From: Flavobacteriaceae bacterium
Lineage (GTDB): Bacteria > Bacteroidota > Bacteroidia > Flavobacteriales > Flavobacteriaceae
Direction of reading: 5' to 3'
Assembly (NCBI GenBank): GCA_947446635.1
Contig: CANFHF010000008.1
Span: 1-64,000 of the forward strand
Length of the DNA stretch: 64,000 nucleotides
The translations under genes were made by a program, and so were the position numbers. Below are positions 42,699-50,615 of the stretch, in pieces. Position 1 is the first letter of the stretch. Each line of letters starts with the position of its first letter. Below the pieces are notes generated by a model. The model was not told where the DNA came from. It saw nothing but the letters and a program-made list of their open reading frames with translations, and ran no database searches.

Positions 42699-43742
42699 TT
42701 AGGTCAAAAAATCCTTTTCGATAAAATTAAAGATAACAATTGGAAATGGAAAGGTTTTTAACTTAGTTGTATTGATTCCGTTTTCAACTATTCCTTTAAC
42801 TTTAACTTTCCAAAATTTGATATGTAAATGTTGATGCGATAATTTATGAACAATACTTTTATCGTTTGAATCTTCAATACTTATTATTGTATTGTTTTGA
42901 AAAAATTCGCTTTGAATAGTTGTGGAGATGAAATCGGAATTTTGCGAAGCTTCGGTTTCAATCAAAGGAAATTCATAAAGATTATGCCAAATTCCTTTTG
43001 CAGTTCGTTTCTGAATTATGGTATTGGTGTTATCATCAGAAACAACTAAATAATTAAAAAATCGATTTCTAATCTTTAGTTTTTTTGATTTCAAAGGCAG
43101 TTGATCAACTTTATTTTTTTGTAAAGCGGCACAACTCATGTTGAAAATACAAACACTACAATTCGGACTTTTAGGAACGCATTGTAAAGCCCCAAATTCC
43201 ATGATGGCCTGGTTAAATAATGCCGGATTGTCTTTTGGCATCAATTCGAAAGCCAAAGCAGTAAATTCCTTTTTAGCTGAAGCTGAAGCAATATCCGTTT
43301 CTACATCAAAATAGCGAGACAAAACACGAAAAACATTTCCATCGACAACAGGAACGGGCTCATTATACGAAAAGGAAGCGATTGCTGCTGCGGTGTATTC
43401 TCCAACCCCTTTTAGTTTTAACAGATCATTATAATTATCAGGAAAAATACCAAATAATTCAAAAGCAATATATTGAGCCGTTTTATGCAAATTTCGGGCG
43501 CGGGAATAGTAACCCAAACCTTGCCATAGTTTTAAAACTTGTTCTTCGTTGGCCTTAGCCAAATCAAAAACAGTTGGAAAAGCAGTAATAAAAGAAAGAA
43601 AAAAAGGTGTTCCCTGCGCTACTCGCGTCTGTTGTAGAATGATTTCAGAGAGCCAAATCGCATACGGATTGCCCGTCTTTCGCCAGGGCAAATCTCGCTT
43701 ATTTTGCAAATACCACGCAGTTAATACTTTAGCAAAATCCAT
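42699..43742 (-). CDS. mutY: A/G-specific adenine glycosylase
   Basis: The enzyme removes adenine mispaired with 8-oxoguanine. The 347 residues comprise a helix-hairpin-helix domain with LPWRKTGNPYAIWLSEIILQQTRV, LKGVGEYTAAAIASF and catalytic VDGNVFRV. The iron-sulfur site reads C-x6-C-x2-C-x5-C (CVPKSPNCSVCIFNMSC), intact. A C-terminal NUDIX-like domain contributes 8-oxoG recognition. It is first in the mutY-ssb-gldE-gldD operon. Confidence 0.95.
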   Translation of the reverse strand: MDFAKVLTAWYLQNKRDLPWRKTGNPYAIWLSEIILQQTRVAQGTPFFLSFITAFPTVFDLAKANEEQVLKLWQGLGYYSRARNLHKTAQYIAFELFGIFPDNYNDLLKLKGVGEYTAAAIASFSYNEPVPVVDGNVFRVLSRYFDVETDIASASAKKEFTALAFELMPKDNPALFNQAIMEFGALQCVPKSPNCSVCIFNMSCAALQKNKVDQLPLKSKKLKIRNRFFNYLVVSDDNTNTIIQKRTAKGIWHNLYEFPLIETEASQNSDFISTTIQSEFFQNNTIISIEDSNDKSIVHKLSHQHLHIKFWKVKVKGIVENGINTTKLKTFPFPIVIFNFIEKDFLT

Positions 43743-43759
43743 GTTTATATTTTAAACGA

Positions 43760-43767
43760 CAAAAGTA
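43760..43767 (-). promoter_or_regulatory. Predicted -7 box of mutY-ssb-gldED
   Basis: TACTTTTG on the minus strand, 17 nt before the mutY ATG. Confidence 0.45.
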
Positions 43768-43824
43768 AAAGTTTATAACATTAAAATTTAATGAATTAGC
43801 TTGAATATTTGTTTTTTTTATTCC

Positions 43825-43832
43825 TATATTTG
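43825..43832 (+). promoter_or_regulatory. Predicted -7 box of the HU gene
   Basis: TATATTTG followed by C, with a TTG 21 bp upstream at 43801-43803; 42-nt leader. Confidence 0.5.
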
Positions 43833-43874
43833 CATTCTCAAAAATTAGTTTACTATTTATAAATACAAAATAAA

Positions 43875-44165
43875 ATGACAAAAGCAGATATCGTAGCAAA
43901 AATTTCAGAAAAATTAGGTCTTGAAAAAGGAGATATTCAAGCAACTATAGAGACATTTATGACTGAGGTTAAAAATTCTTTAGAAACCGGAGACAATGTT
44001 TATTTAAGAGGATTTGGGAGTTTTATTGTGAAAACAAGAGCCGAAAAAACTGGAAGAAACATTTCAAAAAACACTACCATTAAAATTCCTGCTCATAACA
44101 TTCCTGCATTTAAACCTGCAAAAGTATTTGTACAAGGTGTTAAGGAAAATAACGAAGCAAAATAA
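43875..44165 (+). CDS. HU-family DNA-binding protein
   Basis: This is a nucleoid protein of 96 residues. MTKADIVAKISEKLGLEKGD starts the helical dimer part, and GDNVYLRGFGSFIVKTRAEKTGRN with the IPAHNIPAFKPAKVF arm forms the DNA-binding ribbon. A small basic-protein gene and RNase G follow on the same strand. Confidence 0.95.
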   Translation: MTKADIVAKISEKLGLEKGDIQATIETFMTEVKNSLETGDNVYLRGFGSFIVKTRAEKTGRNISKNTTIKIPAHNIPAFKPAKVFVQGVKENNEAK

Positions 44166-44195
44166 AAAAAATTATTAATCATAAAATCACCAAAT

Positions 44196-44288
44196 ATGCC
44201 AAGTGGTAAAAAAAGAAAAAGACATAAGGTAGCGACGCACAAACGCAAAAAAAGAGCGAGAGCTAACCGTCATAAAAAGAAAAAGTAG
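44196..44288 (+). CDS. 30-residue very basic protein (AURKAIP1/COX24-like)
   Basis: The reading frame encodes MPSGKKRKRHKVATHKRKKR followed by ARANRHKKKK: 30 residues, almost all Lys, Arg or His. The pattern recalls AURKAIP1/COX24-type small ribosomal proteins (mitochondrial mS38, mycobacterial bS22), which suggests a ribosome-bound peptide; this is inference. It lies 30 bp after HU, and its stop codon is part of the stem of a strong terminator, so it must be the last gene of the HU transcript. It is too short for usual ORF cut-offs. Confidence 0.8.
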   Translation: MPSGKKRKRHKVATHKRKKRARANRHKKKK

Positions 44289-44305
44289 TTTTAAACTACT
44301 TTTTT
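44280..44305 (+). terminator. Terminator overlapping the small-protein stop codon
   Basis: AAAAAGTAGT pairs with ACTACTTTTT around a TTTAA loop; the T-run follows. The UAG stop of the 30-residue gene lies inside the left arm. Confidence 0.85.
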
Positions 44306-44317
44306 CTTTTTAACCGT

Positions 44318-44540
44318 TCATTGAAATTGAGATTTCCGATTGTAGATTTCCGATTTAAGAATATAGATGCAACAAATCTAAAATCAAGAATCAAAACCCA
44401 TAAATCTAAAGTCTCCCCGGGTTCAATACCTGTTAAAATTATTGTTTAATCCATCCTTACGAGTATGCTTTAAGCGCTAAGCCCTATACTTTAAGTTCCT
44501 ATTTATTGTCTATTGCCTTGCCTATTGCCAAAAGTCTGGA
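44318..44540 (+). repeat. Spacer built of several near-tandem repeats before rng
   Basis: The gap contains AGATTTCCGATT twice (about 44332-44356), AATCTAAAATC and AAATCTAAAG (44376-44411), TATGCTTTAAG/TATACTTTAAG around a TAAGC(G)CTAAGC core (44463-44492), and ATTGCCTTGCCTATTGCC (44513-44530). No gene or TAnnTTTG box is seen. Confidence 0.6.
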
Positions 44541-44554
44541 TAAAAATTTACAAA

Positions 44555-46099
44555 GTGAATAAAGAATTAATCATTAGATCCAGTTCTGATTTCGTAGATT
44601 TTGCCTTATTAAAAGATGGAAAACTAATTGAATTACACAAAGAAGAAGAGAAAAGCAACTTCCAAGTTGGGGATATATTTATCGCCAAAATAAGAAAACC
44701 CGTTGCCGGACTTAATGCTGCTTTTGTAAATGTAGGCTTCGAAAAAGATGCCTTTTTACATTATCACGATTTAGGACCTAACCTTGCTTCCCAACTGAAA
44801 TTCATAAAACTTGTAAGCGCAGGTAAAATAAAAGATTTCTCCCTAAAAACCTTTCAGTTTGAAAAAGAGATTGACAAAGATGGTTCGATAACAGAGATTA
44901 TCAATCCCAATCAATCTATTTTAGTACAAGTTGTTAAAGAACCAATATCTACTAAAGGACCAAGAATAAGCGCTGAGCTATCACTTGCCGGAAGATTTAT
45001 TGTTTTAGTTCCGTTTTCTGATCGTGTTTCTATTTCTCAAAAAATAGAAGACAAGAAAGAAAAAGAACGTTTGAAACGATTGGTACAATCCATCAAGCCA
45101 AAAGGATTTGGCGTTATTGTTCGCACAGTAGCCGAAGGCAAAAGTACCGTAGAATTAGAAAAAGATTTGCAAAACCTCCTAGAGAGATGGACTGCAATGT
45201 GTAAAAAATTACCGACCGCTCATCATCCGTCAAAAGTATTAGGAGAGCTCAATAGAGCTTCATCAATATTAAGAGACGTCTTCAACGATACCTTTAGCGG
45301 TATCCAAATAGATGATGAAGAGTTGTACAACCAAACCAAGGACTATTTACAAGAAATAGCTCCTTCAAAAACATCGATTGTTAAGTTTTATCAATCAAAA
45401 GACACTCCTATTTTTGAGAAATACAATATAGAGAGACAAATCAAGACCTCCTTTGGAAGAACAGTTTCCATGAGTAAAGGTGCTTATCTTATTATCGAAC
45501 ACACCGAAGCTTTGCACGTCATCGACGTGAATAGCGGAAACCGTTCTAATAAAGCATCTAATCAAGAAGATACTGCCATGGAGGTTAATATGATTGCTGC
45601 CGCTGAAATCGCAAGACAACTACGTCTTCGTGATATGGGCGGAATAATCGTAATTGATTTTATCGACATGGGCAATCCCGAAAATCGAAAAGTGTTGTTT
45701 GACTTCCTCAGGGAAGAAATGGACGACGATAAAGCAAAACACAAAATCTTGCCCCCGAGTAAATTTGGATTAGTCCAAATTACAAGACAAAGGGTAAGAC
45801 CGGAAGTCAACATTAAAACTAGAGAAGAAGATCCAAACAATATTGAAGGCGAAATTGAAGCGCCAATTCAAATCATTGACAAAATCGCACTAGATCTAGA
45901 AAATATATTAAAAACACACAATAACGTTGTGCTTAACGTACATCCGTTTGTGGCCGCATACCTTACAAAAGGTTTTCCATCAATACGTTCAAAATGGTTT
46001 TTTGAACATAAAAAATGGGTGAAAATCATACCACGTGACGCTTACACGTATCTAGAATATCATTTCTACGACAAAAAGAAGAATGTTATTATAGAATAA
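44555..46099 (+). CDS. rng: Ribonuclease G (RNase E/G family)
   Basis: This endoribonuclease processes rRNA and decays mRNA. It has 514 residues starting at GTG 44555 (family start NKELIIRSSS). An S1 domain is split by AGLNAAFVNVGFEKDAFLHY. The catalytic part has HVIDVNSGNRSNKASNQED and GGIIVIDFIDMGNPENR with the metal-binding aspartates. After LVQITRQRVRPEVN, where E. coli RNase E/G carry the zinc-link CPxC, this protein reads IKTREEDPNN with no cysteine, so quaternary structure may differ. Confidence 0.93.
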   Translation: MNKELIIRSSSDFVDFALLKDGKLIELHKEEEKSNFQVGDIFIAKIRKPVAGLNAAFVNVGFEKDAFLHYHDLGPNLASQLKFIKLVSAGKIKDFSLKTFQFEKEIDKDGSITEIINPNQSILVQVVKEPISTKGPRISAELSLAGRFIVLVPFSDRVSISQKIEDKKEKERLKRLVQSIKPKGFGVIVRTVAEGKSTVELEKDLQNLLERWTAMCKKLPTAHHPSKVLGELNRASSILRDVFNDTFSGIQIDDEELYNQTKDYLQEIAPSKTSIVKFYQSKDTPIFEKYNIERQIKTSFGRTVSMSKGAYLIIEHTEALHVIDVNSGNRSNKASNQEDTAMEVNMIAAAEIARQLRLRDMGGIIVIDFIDMGNPENRKVLFDFLREEMDDDKAKHKILPPSKFGLVQITRQRVRPEVNIKTREEDPNNIEGEIEAPIQIIDKIALDLENILKTHNNVVLNVHPFVAAYLTKGFPSIRSKWFFEHKKWVKIIPRDAYTYLEYHFYDKKKNVIIE

Positions 46100-46102
46100 A
46101 TC

Positions 46103-46137
46103 AAAAACCGCCTTTCGTGAGATTGGCGGTTTTTTTG
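46103..46137 (+). terminator. Intrinsic terminator after rng
   Basis: The stem AAAAACCGCC/GGCGGTTTTT has a 12-nt loop and a T-run; it also lies at the 3' side of the convergent tadA. Confidence 0.92.
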
Positions 46138-46155
46138 TGTCTTTTTTTTAGATTT

Positions 46156-46599
46156 TTATTTTCTCCTCTTATCAAAAAACCGCTTCAGCAATTCCGAAGC
46201 TTCATTCGACAGAACTCCACGAACAACTGTAGTTTTTGGATGCAATTGGGTTCCCATTGTCGTAAAACCGCGATTTTCATCGCTTGCTCCATAAACTATT
46301 TTCGAAATCTGACTCCAATACAAAGCACCGGCGCACATTTGGCAAGGTTCTAGCGTAACATACAAAGTGCATCCCGTTAAATATTTTCCGCCAAGGAAAT
46401 TCGCAGCAGCCGTTATTGCTTGCATTTCGGCATGAGCGGTAACATCATTGAGCATTTCGGTAAGATTATGACCTCGGGCAATGACCTTATTGTCAATTAC
46501 AATTAAGGCGCCAACAGGAATTTCATCCTTCTCAAAAGCCATTTCTGCCTCATGCAAGGCTTTCTTCATAAAATATTCGTCGGTGAAAGGGTTTTCCAT
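46156..46599 (-). CDS. tadA: tRNA adenosine(34) deaminase TadA
   Basis: TadA converts the wobble adenosine of tRNA-Arg(ACG) to inosine. The 147 residues carry the zinc site HAEMQAI (catalytic Glu) and the PCQMCAGALYWS cysteines, plus the C-terminal LLKRFFDKRRK. Its predicted -7 box ends only 5 nt before the ATG, so the mRNA may be leaderless. It is divergent from dxs with a 38-bp gap. Confidence 0.92.
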   Translation of the reverse strand: MENPFTDEYFMKKALHEAEMAFEKDEIPVGALIVIDNKVIARGHNLTEMLNDVTAHAEMQAITAAANFLGGKYLTGCTLYVTLEPCQMCAGALYWSQISKIVYGASDENRGFTTMGTQLHPKTTVVRGVLSNEASELLKRFFDKRRK

Positions 46600-46604
46600 A
46601 ATTA

Positions 46605-46612
46605 CAAAAATA
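46605..46612 (-). promoter_or_regulatory. Predicted -7 box of tadA (leaderless arrangement)
   Basis: TATTTTTG on the minus strand, followed by TAATT and the ATG. A start site at the usual distance would fall on or next to the start codon. The upstream half of this promoter must overlap the dxs promoter. Confidence 0.5.
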
Positions 46613-46625
46613 AGAATTCAATTCG

Positions 46626-46633
46626 TACATTTG
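46626..46633 (+). promoter_or_regulatory. Predicted -7 box of dxs (leaderless arrangement)
   Basis: TACATTTG, followed by CTTT and the ATG. As for tadA, the start site would be at or within a few bases of the start codon. Confidence 0.5.
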
Positions 46634-46637
46634 CTTT

Positions 46638-48407
46638 ATGACCGGGAATTTACTTTCAACCATCAACAATCCGACTGATTTACGCCAACTCGACGAAGCC
46701 CAACTTCCTCAAGTTGCCCAGGAATTGCGAGATTTTATTATTGATATTGTTTCGGTAAAAGAAGGCCATCTGGGCGCCAGCCTTGGTGTTGTAGAACTCA
46801 CGATTGCCCTACATTACGTATTCAACACCCCCGAAGATTTGTTGATTTGGGACGTGGGTCATCAAGCCTATGGACATAAAATAGTAACGGGAAGAAGGGA
46901 AAATTTTCACACTAACCGTCAAATCAACGGGATTTCAGGCTTTCCAAAAAGAAGCGAAAGTGTTTACGATGCTTTTGGCGTAGGTCACTCTTCCACTTCT
47001 ATTTCAGCAGCTTTGGGAATGGCGATTGCATCCAATTTAAAAGGCGACTTCGAAAAACACCACATAGCCGTTATAGGTGACGCTTCCATCGCATCCGGAA
47101 TGGCATTTGAGGGATTGAATCACGCCGGCGTTACTGATGCCAACTTATTAGTTATCCTTAACGACAATGCCATTGGGATTGATCCAAGCGTTGGCGCCTT
47201 GAAAAACTACCTCACTGCCGTAAAGGAAGGAAAAAATCCGAAGAAGAATAACATGATTAAGTCGCTGAATTTTGACTATTCAGGCCCAATCGACGGACAT
47301 GACATTTTTGCCGTCATCAAAGAATTGAAACGGCTTAAAAAAGTAAAAGGCCCAAAATTCCTTCATATCATTACCACAAAAGGGAAAGGGTTACAACAAG
47401 CCGAAGAGGATCAGGTAAAATACCACGCACCAGGGAAATTTGATAAAATCACTGGGGAAATTCCTTTGAAATCAGAAGAAAATATACCACCAAAATATCA
47501 GGATGTTTTTGGTTTGACCGTATTGGATTTAGCTAGAGCCAATGAAAAAATTGTGGGAATCACACCTGCAATGCCTTCGGGAAGCTCCTTGAAATTTATG
47601 ATGGATGCTTTCCCTAATCGCGCGTTCGACGTTGGAATTGCCGAACAACACGCTGTCACACTTTCGGCAGGAATGGCAACGCAAGGAATGGTGGTTTTTT
47701 GCAATATTTATTCGACTTTTTTGCAACGAGCCTACGACCAAGTCATTCATGACGTGGCTTTACAAGATTTACCCGTTATTTTTTGTTTGGACAGGGCGGG
47801 ATTGGTTGGCGAAGACGGCGCAACGCATCACGGTGTTTTTGATTTGGCTTATTTGCGCTGCATTCCAAATATGATAATCTACGCTCCGTTGAACGAAATT
47901 GCATTGCGAAACATTCTATACACTGCGCAATTGGGATTGAACCATCCTATTGCTATTCGCTACCCGAGAGGTCGCGGTCAAATTACAGATTGGCAAAAAC
48001 CATACGAAAAAATAGAAATCGGCAAAGCGAATTGCCTCAAAAAAGGTTTAAAAGTGGCGGTTTTATCCAACGGAACAATAGGGAATAATGTGACTTTGGC
48101 TTTGGCCAAAATAAATCATCCGGAAACAATTGCTCATTATGATTTTGCTTTTGTAAAACCCTTAGACGAAAAATTATTACATACTATTTTTAATGAATTT
48201 GAAACAATAATGACCATTGAAGATGGCGTTATCAAAGGAGGTTTCGGAAGTGCCGTCCTTGAGTTTTCAGTACAAAATAATTACACTTCAAAAATACAAA
48301 TACTTGGAATTCCCGATGAATTTATAGAACATGGAACCGTAGAAGAATTACAACGCTATTGCAAAATTGACGTCGAAAGTTTGGTTACTATTTTTTCAAG
48401 TTATTAA
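46638..48407 (+). CDS. dxs: 1-deoxy-D-xylulose-5-phosphate synthase
   Basis: This thiamin-diphosphate enzyme starts the MEP isoprenoid pathway from pyruvate and glyceraldehyde 3-phosphate. It has 589 residues, slightly shorter than the ~620 of E. coli. Motifs include VKEGHLGASLGVVELTIALH, WDVGHQAYGHKI, the cofactor site GDASIASGMAFEGLNHAG, and GIAEQHAVTLSAGMA with DRAGLVGEDGATHHG in the transketolase domain. It would supply the prenyl groups for menaquinone and for the GGGPS-family enzyme. Confidence 0.96.
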   Translation: MTGNLLSTINNPTDLRQLDEAQLPQVAQELRDFIIDIVSVKEGHLGASLGVVELTIALHYVFNTPEDLLIWDVGHQAYGHKIVTGRRENFHTNRQINGISGFPKRSESVYDAFGVGHSSTSISAALGMAIASNLKGDFEKHHIAVIGDASIASGMAFEGLNHAGVTDANLLVILNDNAIGIDPSVGALKNYLTAVKEGKNPKKNNMIKSLNFDYSGPIDGHDIFAVIKELKRLKKVKGPKFLHIITTKGKGLQQAEEDQVKYHAPGKFDKITGEIPLKSEENIPPKYQDVFGLTVLDLARANEKIVGITPAMPSGSSLKFMMDAFPNRAFDVGIAEQHAVTLSAGMATQGMVVFCNIYSTFLQRAYDQVIHDVALQDLPVIFCLDRAGLVGEDGATHHGVFDLAYLRCIPNMIIYAPLNEIALRNILYTAQLGLNHPIAIRYPRGRGQITDWQKPYEKIEIGKANCLKKGLKVAVLSNGTIGNNVTLALAKINHPETIAHYDFAFVKPLDEKLLHTIFNEFETIMTIEDGVIKGGFGSAVLEFSVQNNYTSKIQILGIPDEFIEHGTVEELQRYCKIDVESLVTIFSSY

Positions 48408-48432
48408 GATGGATTATTTTAAGATTTAAAAC

Positions 48433-49788
48433 TTAATTCGTTTTCCGGCCGTTGATGGTTTCGAACAATTCCAGAGCATTTCCATCGGTCAAAAGGGAAA
48501 CGTAATGGCAAATATGCAACAGCCTTTTGTACAAATCCTCTTTTTCTTCCAAGAATTTTTCGGGCAGCATCTTTAATATTAATTTGTCGTAATTCGATGA
48601 AGTCCCATCAAATTTATTATTGAAAGCGGTGATAAATTTATCCAATAAGGTTTGAATAATTTGGTAACCCACAATTTCTTTCTCGACCACTTCCCGACTT
48701 TGATAGATTTTTTTAACGCTCAACTTGATGATGTCGTCCATTTGGACTTTATATTTACTTCTGTCCGTCAAAGCATACGGGTATTTGCCCTCTAAAATTG
48801 ACTCTTCGTTTTCGATAAAAACTTTGACAGCATCGTTTATTAAACTTCCAATTGCCAAGGCTCTCAAGTAACTAATTCGATCTTCCTTAGTCGTTAAGGA
48901 ATTGTATTTCGAAGAATCGATACTGTCTTTGACCAATTTTATCAAATATTCCAAGGCAAAATCTTCGGAAACCAACCCTAGATTGATTCCATCTTCAAAG
49001 TCGATAATCGTATAACAAATATCATCGGCAGCCTCGACTAAATAAGCCAAAGGATGTCTTTCGTAACCGATGTCGTTTCCGTCTTTGTTTGGAATCATCC
49101 CCAGTTCTGTTGCCACTTCTTCGAAGAATGCTGCGTCAGATTGAAAGAAACCATATTTTTTGTCGGCGATATTTTGAGTCGGTTTTTTGGGCAAACTTTC
49201 TTTTGGGTATTTCATATAAGCGCCTAGGGTGGCGTATGAAATTCTCAAACCGCCCTCAATTCCGGGACGGCTTGCCGTAAGTACCGAAAATCCGTTGGCA
49301 TTCCCTTCAAAATCTATTAAATCCTGCCATTCTTTGGCCGAAAGTTGGTCTTTGTATTGTTGGCCTTTTCCAATGGAAAAATATTCGCCAATGGCTTTTT
49401 CACCGGAATGTCCAAAAGGTGGATTACCGATGTCGTGTGCCAAAGAAGCAGCGGCTACAATTGCCCCGAAATCATTCGCTTGAAAGCCGTGAACTTCCTT
49501 TAGATGCGGATATTTCTCGATGATTTTTTTGCCAACCAATCTCCCAATCGAACGTCCAACAACCGAAACTTCTAGGCTGTGTGTTAATCTTGTATGTACA
49601 AAATCAGTTTTCGAAAGTGGGATGACTTGTGTTTTATCTTGTAAACTCCTAAAAGCCGACGAGAATATGATTCGGTCAAAATCAACCTCAAAACCAAGAC
49701 GAGTGTCGTCTTGTTCTATTCGTAATCGTTTGCTCGTGTCGCCTTGGCGTCGTAGTGATAAAAGTTGCTCCCAGTTCATTGTTGCCAT
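48433..49788 (-). CDS. dgt: dGTP triphosphohydrolase (HD domain)
   Basis: The enzyme cleaves dGTP (or other dNTPs) to nucleoside and triphosphate, controlling dNTP pools. The 451 residues include FSSAFRSLQDKTQVIPL, the metal-binding HTRLTHSLEVSVVGR and AHDIGNPPFGHSGEKA, and YLVEAADDICYTIIDFEDG. E. coli Dgt is 505 residues; the shorter form is common in this group. Its substrate range is not determined by sequence. It is convergent with dxs. Confidence 0.93.
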   Translation of the reverse strand: MATMNWEQLLSLRRQGDTSKRLRIEQDDTRLGFEVDFDRIIFSSAFRSLQDKTQVIPLSKTDFVHTRLTHSLEVSVVGRSIGRLVGKKIIEKYPHLKEVHGFQANDFGAIVAAASLAHDIGNPPFGHSGEKAIGEYFSIGKGQQYKDQLSAKEWQDLIDFEGNANGFSVLTASRPGIEGGLRISYATLGAYMKYPKESLPKKPTQNIADKKYGFFQSDAAFFEEVATELGMIPNKDGNDIGYERHPLAYLVEAADDICYTIIDFEDGINLGLVSEDFALEYLIKLVKDSIDSSKYNSLTTKEDRISYLRALAIGSLINDAVKVFIENEESILEGKYPYALTDRSKYKVQMDDIIKLSVKKIYQSREVVEKEIVGYQIIQTLLDKFITAFNNKFDGTSSNYDKLILKMLPEKFLEEKEDLYKRLLHICHYVSLLTDGNALELFETINGRKTN

Positions 49789-49835
49789 TTAGGTTTTTAG
49801 ATTAGGCGAATATAAAGAAAAAGGATTTGTTTAAA

Positions 49836-49863
49836 ATAATAATAGCCATCAAAATGATGGCTA
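49836..49863 (-). terminator. Probable terminator of the RDD gene
   Basis: TAGCCATCA/TGATGGCTA forms a perfect 9-bp stem with a 3-nt loop, followed on the minus strand by TTATTATTTT. Confidence 0.7.
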
Positions 49864-49884
49864 AATGTATCTTTTCTAATTCCT

Positions 49885-50364
49885 TCAAGGAAACAAAATC
49901 GCTCCCTTTTTTTTGTTGAACTCATGTTTTCGAACAACATAAGTATCCGAAAACAAATCGTGTAATCCCCTTAGGCTTGGGCCAAAAAAAGACAGGCATT
50001 CCAAAGGAATAAAACGAGAAAGTGTTCGAATAATAATCGCATGTGTTTTGGGTCTTGAGCTGTCTTTTGCCACCACAATTGTTTTGGTGAAATACTTGGC
50101 AAAAGTTCTGGAGAAATAGGCTTCGGTCAAAAAATAATAGGAAAAAAGAATTGCAAACCAAAAAAGCAATCTTTGAAAAGTTGTTGTTGATTCAAGCCAG
50201 GCAGATAAGATGTAATTATTTGTGACATTCCCAATGATAACAACCGTTGTGGCAATGCTGACCAAGATAGTATGAACAATCAATAAATCGAGAATGCAAT
50301 TCATAAAACGTTGTCCTCTTGTTGCCAATAAATCATCTGTAACGGTGAATTCATTATTTTTCAT
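49885..50364 (-). CDS. RDD family membrane protein
   Basis: The 159-residue inner-membrane protein has an N-terminal RGQRFMNCILDLLIVHTI helix, a second hydrophobic helix at about 70-85, and IIRTLSRFIPLECLSFFG followed by LHDLFSDTYVV. These correspond to the Arg-Asp-Asp layout of RDD proteins, some of which act as ion or metabolite transporters. Function here is unknown. Confidence 0.8.
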   Translation of the reverse strand: MKNNEFTVTDDLLATRGQRFMNCILDLLIVHTILVSIATTVVIIGNVTNNYILSAWLESTTTFQRLLFWFAILFSYYFLTEAYFSRTFAKYFTKTIVVAKDSSRPKTHAIIIRTLSRFIPLECLSFFGPSLRGLHDLFSDTYVVRKHEFNKKKGAILFP

Positions 50365-50566
50365 TTTGAAGATTTTTAATGTCTATGAAAAACGTTTTTG
50401 TAGCGATACCTCCATCAAATATAGCAAATAATTTTCATAATCATCTCTTTATAATGGAGAATCTAGGCTCAGTTAAAGTGAAAATCCTTTTGCTTTTTCT
50501 TTAAAATAAAAAGATTTTAACTTTAAGAGGAACAAGAGCAAAGCGAACTGACGAATTAAATAGCCC

Positions 50567-50591
50567 AAAAAAAGCCGTCATTTAGACGGCT
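50567..50591 (-). terminator. Intrinsic terminator after nrdA
   Basis: AGCCGTC/GACGGCT with a TAAAT loop and a T-run of seven on the minus strand. Confidence 0.92.
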
Positions 50592-50615
50592 GTATTATTT
50601 TTAATTTTTAATTGA

